Assembly: GCA_964397045.1 (NCBI GenBank)
Contig: CAYNHF010000043.1
Span: forward strand, 1-39,225
Length of the DNA: 39,225 nt
Direction of reading: 5' to 3'
From: CAYNHF01 sp964397045
GTDB taxonomy: Bacteria > Actinomycetota > Acidimicrobiia > Spongiisociales > UBA5794
Made by a program: the position numbers and the translations under genes. The notes beneath the pieces were generated by a model that was given only the letters and a program-made list of their open reading frames with translations, was not told the DNA's origin and did no database searches. This document shows, piece by piece, positions 27,368 to 34,048 of the stretch (position 1 is its first letter; each line of letters begins with the position of its first letter).

Positions 27368-27949
27368 GACCTCGCTCCTTTGAGTGCGCGGCCGGTAGCG
27401 CGCCACCAGACGGGCTTCGTGCCTTCCGTTGTCGAACCATTCCTCCTCGAGCGTCAGCACCTGAAGTCGATCGCTACGGTTGCCGGTCCACTCCTCCAGC
27501 TCGCCTTCTGCCAGGAGCCACCGCTCACCCGGATGTTCGTGCCTTTCCAAGTTCCGAAGGGTCGGCTGGCAGAAGGCGAGGACACCTCCTCGACGAAGTC
27601 TGTCGAGCGCCACGTCGAGAGACGGCCGGTCGAGGAAGTGATGGATCACTATTGCGTCCCAGGGTCCGATGGGGAGGCCATCGGTCTCGACGTTCCACAG
27701 GGTGGCGGACAGTGGTAAGCCGGCTTCGGCCGCACCCTCTGCGACCAGCGCGACGGCAACCGGCGAGAAGTCGATCAACGTCACCGCGAAGCCCCGCCGA
27801 GCGAGCCAAATGGCGTTGCGACCGGTACCGCCTGCGACGTCGAGCACCCGGCCGCCGGGATGGAACCACTCCGAGACCGCGACCACGAAGTCCGCAGGTT
27901 CTGAACGCAGCCCGCGCTCGGCATGACGCTGATGCCAGCGATCGGTCAC
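27365..27949 (-). CDS. SAM-dependent class I methyltransferase
   Basis: This 194-residue Rossmann-fold methyltransferase has motif I VLDVAGGTGRNAIWLA (about residues 35-50), an acidic residue at the end of strand 2 (VTLIDFSPVAV), and motif-IV-like WDAIVIHHFLDRP. The C-terminal half resembles TehB/UbiE-like small-molecule methyltransferases. The substrate is unknown. Its start overlaps the stop of the CGNR-like regulator by four bases (ATGA), so the two form a coupled operon. The dehalogenase gene follows within ten bases, but probably has its own promoter. Confidence 0.85.
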   Translation of the reverse strand: MTDRWHQRHAERGLRSEPADFVVAVSEWFHPGGRVLDVAGGTGRNAIWLARRGFAVTLIDFSPVAVALVAEGAAEAGLPLSATLWNVETDGLPIGPWDAIVIHHFLDRPSLDVALDRLRRGGVLAFCQPTLRNLERHEHPGERWLLAEGELEEWTGNRSDRLQVLTLEEEWFDNGRHEARLVARYRPRTQRSEV

Positions 27950-28500
27950 CCGGCGCGTTGCCGGCGGCGATAGGCCGCCACGTTCTCACGCGTCGAGCAG
28001 GTGTCCGAACAATGCCGACGCGACCGGTTACGCGAGGTGTCGACGTATACGTCTTCACACGTTGAAGAGGCGCATGTGCCAAAACGATCGAGGCCGGTTT
28101 CGATCAGAACAACGCTGAGGCCCATTGCCGCCACCGCGCCGATCCAGCGCGCCGCGCTGGTCTCCGTGGGCTCGAAGTGGAGATGAGCTTCACCGCTATG
28201 CGTACTAATCCGAGGGGTCGCCGAGACATCTTCCATGATGGTGTTCAGTTCGTTCGCGGCTTCGTCCTCGTCCGCTGCGTCGAACACGGCGCGCAGCCGC
28301 AGTCGCATCGCCCGCACCTCGTGGAGGTCCTTCTCGGAGATGCTCGCCACTGCGTACGGCCAGTCACTGGAGTGTTGATCGAGGAACGAAGAAACGTCGG
28401 CAGCGCTTTGGAGCCGTTCGGTTGCGTCCACCGCGTCGAGCGTGTTCACGAGGTCGACCGCCATCCGGACCGGCGCATCGGTGTAATGGGAGAAATCCAC
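27946..28500 (-). CDS. CGNR/ABATE-type zinc-finger regulator with altered CGNR motif
   Basis: This 184-residue protein has an N-terminal ABATE-like ligand-binding region (AVDLVNTLDAVDATERL, LRLRLRAVFDAA) and a C-terminal zinc finger FGTCASSTCEDVYVDTSRN, RSRRHCSDTC. Family members act as stress-linked transcription regulators. The signature CGNR reads CSTR here, while the four cysteines, the Arg/His-rich loop and the AAYRRRQR helix are kept. The start is GTG 28498-28500, with TAAGGA five bases before it. It is transcribed divergently from a small-protein/EamA operon across a 73-bp control region that contains an inverted repeat, suggesting it controls one or both. Confidence 0.83.
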   Translation of the reverse strand: MDFSHYTDAPVRMAVDLVNTLDAVDATERLQSAADVSSFLDQHSSDWPYAVASISEKDLHEVRAMRLRLRAVFDAADEDEAANELNTIMEDVSATPRISTHSGEAHLHFEPTETSAARWIGAVAAMGLSVVLIETGLDRFGTCASSTCEDVYVDTSRNRSRRHCSDTCSTRENVAAYRRRQRAG

Positions 28501-28508
28501 TTGATTCC

Positions 28509-28549
28509 TTACAGGTTCTGAAGTAGTCTGTAACCGTCAAACATAGAAT
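28509..28549. promoter_or_regulatory. Divergent control region: inverted repeat and -10 box
   Basis: TTACAG (28509-28514) and CTGTAA (28528-28533) form a 6-bp inverted repeat with a 13-bp spacer. TAGAAT (28544-28549) lies downstream on the plus strand, as a good -10 box for the operon beginning at 28574. On the minus strand the first arm overlaps the regulator's ribosome-binding site. An operator for the CGNR-like regulator is the likely function. Confidence 0.5.
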
Positions 28550-28573
28550 AGCCCACTACAGGAGACCAGGTCA

Positions 28574-28816
28574 ATGGCACGCCTCATCGGAACCGAGTAC
28601 ACGCCCCGAGCCCACCGCGCCGAGCCGCAGCGCAGGCTGACGCTCGACGCCGATTTCGACCAGGCCCTCCTCCGGCTGGCTGCAGCCCGGCTCCAATACG
28701 AGGAACTCGCCAGCCACGGCGGATCGTTTGCCGCCCGCCTCGACGCGCTCGATCAGCTGGTCGTGCTACGGACCGAGATCAGGGGCCTTCGCACCGGCGC
28801 CGGACTCGAGCTCTGA
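28574..28816 (+). CDS. Small charged helical protein of unknown function
   Basis: This 80-residue protein has a basic N-terminus (RAHRAEPQRRL) followed by two probable helices rich in Ala, Leu and Glu (FDQALLRLAAARLQYEELAS; RLDALDQLVVLRTEIRGL). It is a possible short coiled coil. GGAG lies ten bases before ATG 28574, and the TAGAAT box at 28544 provides a promoter. It is the first gene of a short operon ending in an EamA transporter. I do not recognise the family. Confidence 0.62.
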   Translation: MARLIGTEYTPRAHRAEPQRRLTLDADFDQALLRLAAARLQYEELASHGGSFAARLDALDQLVVLRTEIRGLRTGAGLEL

Positions 28817-28820
28817 GCTG

Positions 28821-28991
28821 ATGTTTGCCGTTCACTGTCCTCGACACGGCAGCCGGGTCATGCTGACCCTCGACGCCGTGCAACAGCTGTCACGTCACGA
28901 TGGGTGCATTGCGGTGACGTACCGATGCACCTGTGGCCATCGCGGCCGGTGGCACAGCCGCACCGACCATCACCCGGAGGCGGCACGCTGA
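28821..28991 (+). CDS. 56-residue zinc-ribbon-like protein
   Basis: The product begins MFAVHCPRHGSRVML and contains YRCTCGHRGRWH near its end. The CxxH and CxC/H pairs could chelate zinc, as in small actinobacterial proteins of unknown role that start with a CPRHG motif. It starts four bases after the preceding stop, so translation is likely coupled. A short C-terminal stretch rich in His follows. Function is not inferable. Confidence 0.55.
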   Translation: MFAVHCPRHGSRVMLTLDAVQQLSRHDGCIAVTYRCTCGHRGRWHSRTDHHPEAAR

Positions 28992-29064
28992 CGGACGCAA
29001 CCTATCCTCGAACCACGGGGTTCTTCTAACAAGAGACCGCGATCGAGGGATCGGGAGGGGACCC

Positions 29065-29184
29065 GTGCATCCGACGACACTCGAGTATCTCGCTCACGCC
29101 AGGGTCGTCGCCTACGCTGCTCCCGCAGGGCGATCAGACGGCAAGCGGCTTCGGATCTGGGAACGGCGCCTGCCGGATGCGTGA
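29065..29184 (+). CDS. Possible 39-residue protein before the EamA gene
   Basis: GTG 29065 is preceded by a strong GGGAGGGG (29053-29060). The frame gives 39 residues with a helical, basic composition (TLEYLAHARVVAYAAPAG; RLRIWERRLPDA) and overlaps the start of the EamA gene by eight bases. It may be a real small protein or a leader peptide that couples ribosomes to the transporter gene, which has no good ribosome-binding site of its own. Confidence 0.42.
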   Translation: MHPTTLEYLAHARVVAYAAPAGRSDGKRLRIWERRLPDA

Positions 29185-30100
29185 CGGCACGCGTCGCAGT
29201 TGGCTGGTAGGACTATCGCTGGCTGCGCTCTACCTGATCTGGGGCTCGACCTACCTGGTGCTGCGATTCATGGTCGAAGAGTTCCCTCCGTTCGTAGGCA
29301 ACGGCATCCGGTTCGTGTTGGCGGGGAGCCTCCTGGGTGGATTCCTGCTGACGCGCGGCGCCGCATGGCCGACGGCTCTTCAGTGGTGGGGAGCCCTCCG
29401 CATCGGAGGCTTGATGCTCGTTGGTGGAGTCGGGCTGGTCACCGTCGCTGAAGCCAACGGGGTTGGTTCCGGACTGGCGGCGACGGCTGTGGCGGTGATG
29501 CCGATCTGGGCGGCGTTGTGGAGCGGGCTCTTCGGCAGGTGGCCGACTTCGCTGGAGTGGGCAGGTATGGCGCTCGGGCTGGTTGGCGTGATCATCCTCG
29601 CCGGAGAAGGCGACTTCACCGGCAATCCGCTCGGAGTGGCATTGATGATCATCGCACCGATGAGCTGGGCGTTCGGATCGATCATTAGCGGTCGGACCCC
29701 GCAAGCGCCGGGCGCCATGGCCGTGGCCGGCTACATGACAGCGGGAGGAGTGCTGCTCCTGGTGCTCGGCTTCGGGCGCGGCGAACGGTTCGAGGGCATC
29801 CCAGACGCGTCCGGCTGGATGGCGCTGCTGTATCTCACCTTCCTCGGATCGATCGTCACGCTCTCGGCGTACACGTACCTGCTGGAGAACGTCCGTCCGG
29901 CGCTGGCAACGAGCTACGCATACGTCAACCCGATCGTTGCGGTCGTGCTGGGGGTCACCCTGGGTTCCGAGGTGCTCTCAGGCGAGGCACTCATCGCGCT
30001 ACCACTCATCCTCGCCGGAGTTGGATTGGTGGCCGCCGGTCGCAGCCGCACCATGGTACCGGAAGCCGGGGCTCCGACCACCGGCAAGCTCCCGGTGTAG
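29177..30100 (+). CDS. EamA-family (DMT) transporter
   Basis: This 307-residue membrane protein has ten predicted helices in two EamA repeats. The first begins LAALYLIWGSTYLVLRFMVE and includes VGNGIRFVLAG; the second begins GNPLGVALMIIAPMSWAFGS and ends with SYAYVNPIVAVVLGV. Members of the drug/metabolite transporter superfamily export amino acids, metabolites or drugs. The substrate is unknown. The start ATG lies inside the preceding small ORF, which suggests translational coupling. The length is normal. The divergent CGNR-like regulator gene may control it. Confidence 0.92.
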   Translation: MRDGTRRSWLVGLSLAALYLIWGSTYLVLRFMVEEFPPFVGNGIRFVLAGSLLGGFLLTRGAAWPTALQWWGALRIGGLMLVGGVGLVTVAEANGVGSGLAATAVAVMPIWAALWSGLFGRWPTSLEWAGMALGLVGVIILAGEGDFTGNPLGVALMIIAPMSWAFGSIISGRTPQAPGAMAVAGYMTAGGVLLLVLGFGRGERFEGIPDASGWMALLYLTFLGSIVTLSAYTYLLENVRPALATSYAYVNPIVAVVLGVTLGSEVLSGEALIALPLILAGVGLVAAGRSRTMVPEAGAPTTGKLPV

Positions 30101-30174
30101 GCGCTCATCCCGATGACTAGCTAGGGAACAATCGGACGATTTGATACCCACGGTGGTTGTCAAATCACGCATAG

Positions 30175-30199
30175 TGGTGCCACCAGGTTTTGGTGGGGG
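30175..30199 (+). promoter_or_regulatory. Competing hairpins over the GGDEF-gene ribosome-binding site
   Basis: TGGTG (30175-30179), CACCA (30181-30185) and TGGTG (30191-30195) allow the middle arm to pair with either side. The second pairing covers GGTGGGGG, the ribosome-binding site of the cyclase gene. The stems are only 5 bp, so regulation is uncertain. Confidence 0.3.
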
Positions 30200-30207
30200 A
30201 ATACAGC

Positions 30208-31821
30208 ATGAAATCTCGCCTCATGGCGGTGATCGTCCTCGGGCTCGTGGCGCTGCAACTCGTCACTGTCGGCGTGGTGGTCACCATCACGTCGCAGACG
30301 GCGGATACCTCGCTCGGGGATCACGCGGCAGGCGTGGCGGGCGCGGCCGCAGGCACTACCGCGGACCTCGCCAACGAGTATCTGGCAGGAGCAGAGCACA
30401 TCGTGGCAGCCACTGCGGGCCTGGCCCGGCAAGGCGTCCTCGATCTCTCAGAACCTCTGGTTGCGGAGGCGTATTTGCTGGAGCAGGTGGCGGCAGACGA
30501 CCGGATCGACGGTATGTACTGGGCAAGTCCGGCTGGTGAATTTGTCTACGTAGCGCGCAGCGATGAGCGAGTGGCAGACGGCTTCAGAACCAAGACGATC
30601 ACCCTCGTCGGAGATGAGCGCGCAACGATCCTCACCTGGCGCGATGCCAATCTCGGGCTTCTTGATCAGGTCGCGGACGAGACCGACGCATACGACCCGG
30701 TCGCCCGTCCCTGGTACGTCCTTGCCACGGCGGAAGACGGCGTCGTCTGGACAGATCCGTATGTGTTCTACACCACGCGGAGCCCGGGCGTAACCGCAGC
30801 AACCGAAATCGAAGCCGGACCATCCGAAGGGGTCGTCGGCGCCGACATCCGGCTCGCCGCCCTGTCACAGTTCCTGACAGATCAGACCGCCAGCGCAGGC
30901 AACACCGCCTTCATCGTCACGCCGAACAACCAACTCGTCGCTCACCCGAGACCGGATGTACTCATCACGACCGACCCCGCCAGCGGATCACTGGGGATCG
31001 CGAACCTGGGGCTGCTCGGCGATCCGATTGTCACTGCCGCGACCGGTACCGCCCTCGACGACGGAGTCGGAGCCTTCCAGTACGAAGGGTCGACTCATGT
31101 GGTCGCTCGCGACACTCTCGACACCGGGTGGGAGGTCGTGGTAACTGCCCCGGAAAGCGACCTCCTCAGCGAGCTTCGCTCCTCCCAACGCACCGGCTTC
31201 TACCTCGTGGTCGCAATTGCCCTCCTCACCCTGGTGGTGAGCATCCCGCTCGTTATCTGGATGATGCGCCCCGAGGAATCGGAGGAAGAACCGAACGGTG
31301 TCGACCGCCTCACCACACTCCCCAACCGTCAGGCCTTCCACGACGAAGCCGGGCCCGCCTTCCTCGATGCGCAGCGCGAACGTAAGCCCATCTCCGCGGT
31401 GATGGTCGACCTCGACCACTTCAAGCAGATCAACGAGACCTACGGCCACCTCACTGCGGACGAGATCGTCCGCGCCGTAGGCGGCCGGATGCGGGGGGCT
31501 CTCTCGGAAGGCGACCTGATCGCCCGCTTCGGCGGCGACGAGTTTGCGGTGCTGCTACCGAAAGTGGACGTGGTCACGGCGCGTACCATCGCCGCTCGCT
31601 TGCGGAGGGCAGTCACCGACGCTCCCATCAAAACGAGCCACGGGCCGGTGTACACCACAGTCAGTGTCGGGGTGGCCTCCGCCGCGGACCCCGCAGCCAC
31701 CCTCGAGGGATTGATCCACGACGCAGACGGCGCCATGTTCCAGGCCAAGCGAGCCGGGAGAGACCGGATCGAAGTGGCCAACAACACGACAGTTCCGGTG
31801 CGCCGCACCACCAACAACTAG
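30208..31821 (+). CDS. Membrane diguanylate cyclase with dCache sensor domain
   Basis: This 537-residue protein has TM1 at about residues 4-26 and an extracytoplasmic dCache-like sensor (YDPVARPWYVLATAEDG; WTDPYVFYTTRSPGVTAATEI). TM2 lies at about 330-352. The cytoplasmic GGDEF domain begins DRLTTLPNRQAFHDEA and has the active motif RFGGDEFAVLL (Gly442-Phe446). It should make cyclic di-GMP from GTP in response to a small extracellular ligand. The inhibitory I-site RxxD, normally five residues before GGDEF, reads SEGD, so product feedback is probably missing. ATG 30208 follows GGTGGGGG. A 17-bp terminator stem follows the gene. Confidence 0.93.
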   Translation: MKSRLMAVIVLGLVALQLVTVGVVVTITSQTADTSLGDHAAGVAGAAAGTTADLANEYLAGAEHIVAATAGLARQGVLDLSEPLVAEAYLLEQVAADDRIDGMYWASPAGEFVYVARSDERVADGFRTKTITLVGDERATILTWRDANLGLLDQVADETDAYDPVARPWYVLATAEDGVVWTDPYVFYTTRSPGVTAATEIEAGPSEGVVGADIRLAALSQFLTDQTASAGNTAFIVTPNNQLVAHPRPDVLITTDPASGSLGIANLGLLGDPIVTAATGTALDDGVGAFQYEGSTHVVARDTLDTGWEVVVTAPESDLLSELRSSQRTGFYLVVAIALLTLVVSIPLVIWMMRPEESEEEPNGVDRLTTLPNRQAFHDEAGPAFLDAQRERKPISAVMVDLDHFKQINETYGHLTADEIVRAVGGRMRGALSEGDLIARFGGDEFAVLLPKVDVVTARTIAARLRRAVTDAPIKTSHGPVYTTVSVGVASAADPAATLEGLIHDADGAMFQAKRAGRDRIEVANNTTVPVRRTTNN

Positions 31822-31842
31822 ATCGCCCGCGGATCGAGAACC

Positions 31843-31881
31843 CGATGGGGAATGGGGCCGTCACCGGCCCCTTCCCCATCG
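31843..31881 (+). terminator. Strong 17-bp hairpin after the GGDEF gene
   Basis: The left arm at 31843-31860 and the right arm at 31865-31881 pair over 17 bp with one bulged T (31853) and a TCAC loop. It is the most stable hairpin noted in the window. No U-run follows. Confidence 0.75.
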
Positions 31882-31977
31882 CTGGGTCACCGAAGCCTGC
31901 CGTTCGCCTCTGTTGCGCGACGCCACCGTGGGAGAAGATTCCGCCGAGGACGCGACACCCGCGGGAAGGGACGCCAC

Positions 31978-32382
31978 ATGACCACAGCACAACCATCGCC
32001 AGAAACTGGTGACAGTCCGATCGGCAAACCCCGGTCTGTGGGTCTCACCATCCTGGTTGCGATCGTCACCCTTGGCATCTGGACGTGGGTCTGGTCGTTC
32101 TTGAACGGTGACGAACTGCGGAACTACCGGGGCGATGGCATCGGCGGGGTCGGCTACCTCTTGCTCACCATTTTCATCTCACCCGTCACCATGTTCCTGA
32201 TGGCGAACGAGGTCGAGAAGCTGTACGTGGATGCGGGAGAACAGCCGCGGATCACGGCCGTGTGGGGCCTGTGGTTTCTGCTGCCGCTCATCGGCAACAT
32301 CATCTGGTACGTCCGAATCCAGAACGCGATCAACGGCTTCTGGCAGGCGCGGGGCGCAACGATGAACCCCGGCCTTGCCTGA
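31978..32382 (+). CDS. DUF4234-family membrane protein
   Basis: This 134-residue protein has a disordered N-terminus, then RSVGLTILVAIVTLGIWTWVW, the usual first helix of DUF4234 proteins. A second helix (GYLLLTIFISPVTMFLMANEV) and a third (WGLWFLLPLIGNIIWYVRIQ) follow, with the typical NAINGFW motif near the end. GGGAAGGG precedes ATG 31978. The function of the family is unknown. Its stop faces the GIN-domain lipoprotein gene 23 bases away. Confidence 0.87.
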   Translation: MTTAQPSPETGDSPIGKPRSVGLTILVAIVTLGIWTWVWSFLNGDELRNYRGDGIGGVGYLLLTIFISPVTMFLMANEVEKLYVDAGEQPRITAVWGLWFLLPLIGNIIWYVRIQNAINGFWQARGATMNPGLA

Positions 32383-32405
32383 GACCAGCAAGCCGGTCCC
32401 CAGAC

Positions 32406-33008
32406 CTACGGCGTAGAAGACACCGACCCGCCGTTGGATGTCTCCACACCGCTGGTGCTTCCGCCACAACGCACGGTGAGCGATGCCCCATTGCCTACGT
32501 CGCCGGTCACCGTGCCCGTCGCGCATAGGGACAACTGGCCGCCATTGTCTACGTTGACGGTGGCGGTGGTCACCTCGAAACCGTTGCCGTCAAGTTGCGC
32601 ACCGTTGTCTGCTGTCAAGGTGGCGGCGGCGCCGACACCGACCAGCTCGAGGTTGGCACCGTTGTCGACCGATATGTCGGTGATGGCGGCGACGGTCCCC
32701 GTCACTTGGGATTCGCCGGTGGGTGTCACCCCGCCGGTGCGCGTCGTGTCCACCGTCAATGTGGTGCCCGAGGTTTCCGTGGTCAGATACTCCTGAAGGT
32801 TGGAATCCGTGGTGACCGCAAGACTCGCGTCGCCGGTCACTGCCGGATCGACCGTGATCGTCACCTGAACCCCGTTGTCGGCATCAACGGCGTCGAAGGA
32901 TGCGACGGTGCGGGTTTCGGTGACAACGTCGCCGTTACCTTCGAGGGTGTCGCTGCAGCCGGCCAGCGCCAGCATCCCTAGACAAACCGACATCGCCATC
33001 CACTTCAT
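32406..33008 (-). CDS. GIN-domain (DUF2807-like) lipoprotein
   Basis: This 200-residue protein has a signal peptide with lipobox LALAGC (Cys18), then GNGDVVTETRTVASFDAVDA, typical of the head GIN domain (DUF2807). The rest consists of short repeated strands with N-G turns (VDNGANLELVG, ADNGAQLDGNG, VDNGGQLSLCA, GNGASLTV), consistent with a right-handed parallel beta-helix. Two cysteines in the C-terminal half could form a disulfide. It is probably anchored outside the membrane; adhesion or surface roles are proposed for the family without firm evidence. Confidence 0.86.
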   Translation of the reverse strand: MKWMAMSVCLGMLALAGCSDTLEGNGDVVTETRTVASFDAVDADNGVQVTITVDPAVTGDASLAVTTDSNLQEYLTTETSGTTLTVDTTRTGGVTPTGESQVTGTVAAITDISVDNGANLELVGVGAAATLTADNGAQLDGNGFEVTTATVNVDNGGQLSLCATGTVTGDVGNGASLTVRCGGSTSGVETSNGGSVSSTP

Positions 33009-33180
33009 GGTTCACATTCCCTTCGCCGCCGCTTCAGCCATCATCCGACCGTGCTTGATGTGCGCCCGATCCGATAGGGCCCTAAGCCCGCAGTTCGTGA
33101 TTGCGACCCGGATATTCCTCTCCCGTCCCACAGCTACGAGGAGTAGGGTCGAGGAGGGGGCGGCCCGGCCGTAGCCGTCG

Positions 33181-33190
33181 GATTCGAATC
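33181..33190. repeat. Palindrome GATTCGAATC in a 299-bp divergent intergenic region
   Basis: The ten bases are a perfect palindrome about 120 bp before the Hcp-like gene. The region 33009-33307 separates two divergent envelope-protein genes and holds no gene I can support. A regulatory role is speculative. Confidence 0.25.
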
Positions 33191-33307
33191 GACCATTCTC
33201 GGTCCCGCCGGTGGCCTGGGGCCGGTTTCCGCCGCACCACTTTGGAACTGCAGGCGCGCCGCTCGTGAGGCCCCGGCTTCCGGCCGGCGCAGAAGGAGGG
33301 AGCAACA

Positions 33308-33964
33308 ATGAGTAGCGACTCGACAACATCGAGCCGTTGGAATGCGGTCTTGATGTTCGCCGTGATTCTGGCGATGGTGACAGCGTGGATGGTGGTCACC
33401 GACCGGGCGGGAGCCGCGTCCGCCCCTGCGCCGACCGTCGCTCAGGCGGAGGACGTGCTCAACGCCGTCCTGGCGCTACAGGAAAACGGATCTGATGATG
33501 GCGGGCGTATCTTCGCCAAGTACGACGGCATCGATGGCGAGTCCTCCGACGAGAACCATGCCGAGTGGATCAATATCGATTCGTACGAGTGGGGCGCACA
33601 CGTGTCGGCCGCCACCACGGAGGCGTCACGAAGACGCGGCGCGGCCGAAATCGACGGATTCGTACTGAACTTCGACTACGAGAAGGCGAGCCCGAAGCTC
33701 GAGGAGAAGCTCCTCAGAGGGGAGATCATCCCCAAGCTCGAAATCGAACTCACCAGCAGCTACGGAGGAGCACGAGCTACCTACCTCCGCTACGAGATGA
33801 CGAACGTGCGGATCACGGACCTTCAGGTGGTGGGGGAAGAGGGCATGGGCCTGCCGTATGTCTCGTTCGTGAACAACTTCGAAGAGATCAAGGTGACCTA
33901 CTCCGAATATGACGACGAAGGCACGTTGAAGGGGAACGTGGAGTACTCCTACAAGGTCGAGTAG
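33308..33964 (+). CDS. Exported Hcp-like (type VI tube protein fold) protein
   Basis: This 218-residue protein begins with a membrane/signal segment (WNAVLMFAVILAMVTAWMVV, about residues 11-30), probably cleaved near AGAASA. The mature domain resembles the Hcp family (T6SS_HCP) along its length: RIFAKYDGIDGESSDENH, INIDSYEWGAHV, FVLNFDYEKASPKLEEKLLRG, EIELTSSYGG, YEMTNVRITDL and the final KVTYSEYDDEG. Cytoplasmic Hcp of Gram-negative bacteria forms hexameric rings of the type VI tube and lacks a signal peptide. No other tss gene is present, so this is likely a secreted Hcp-fold protein with another role. GGAGGG (33296-33301) lies before ATG 33308, and a hairpin terminator follows. Confidence 0.8.
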   Translation: MSSDSTTSSRWNAVLMFAVILAMVTAWMVVTDRAGAASAPAPTVAQAEDVLNAVLALQENGSDDGGRIFAKYDGIDGESSDENHAEWINIDSYEWGAHVSAATTEASRRRGAAEIDGFVLNFDYEKASPKLEEKLLRGEIIPKLEIELTSSYGGARATYLRYEMTNVRITDLQVVGEEGMGLPYVSFVNNFEEIKVTYSEYDDEGTLKGNVEYSYKVE

Positions 33965-33979
33965 CAGAAGACAGACGGA

Positions 33980-34013
33980 TTGGGGGTCCGATCCTTTCGG
34001 GTCGGGCTCCCAA
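33980..34013 (+). terminator. Terminator-like hairpin after the Hcp-like gene
   Basis: TTGGG/CCCAA at the base and CCGATCC/GGGTCGG (one wobble) at the top form an interrupted stem around TTTC. It starts 16 bases after the stop codon. Confidence 0.6.
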
Positions 34014-34036
34014 CCACCTCGCGCGGGGCGCCCGGC

Positions 34037-34042
34037 TAGCGT
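34037..34042 (+). promoter_or_regulatory. Possible -10 element of a leaderless form II coxL-like gene
   Basis: TAGCGT is followed by six bases and ATG 34049. No ribosome-binding site is present. No convincing -35 is seen. Confidence 0.45.
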
Positions 34043-34048
34043 TGCAGC

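Noticed and set aside
30100..30207. Cyclic di-GMP riboswitch before the GGDEF gene
   Set aside because: The gap is about 107 bp and only short 5-bp arms are visible; no GEMM-like core was recognised.
33308..33964. Type VI secretion system
   Set aside because: Only the Hcp-like protein is present. There is no sheath, baseplate, VgrG or membrane-complex gene, and the protein has a signal segment.
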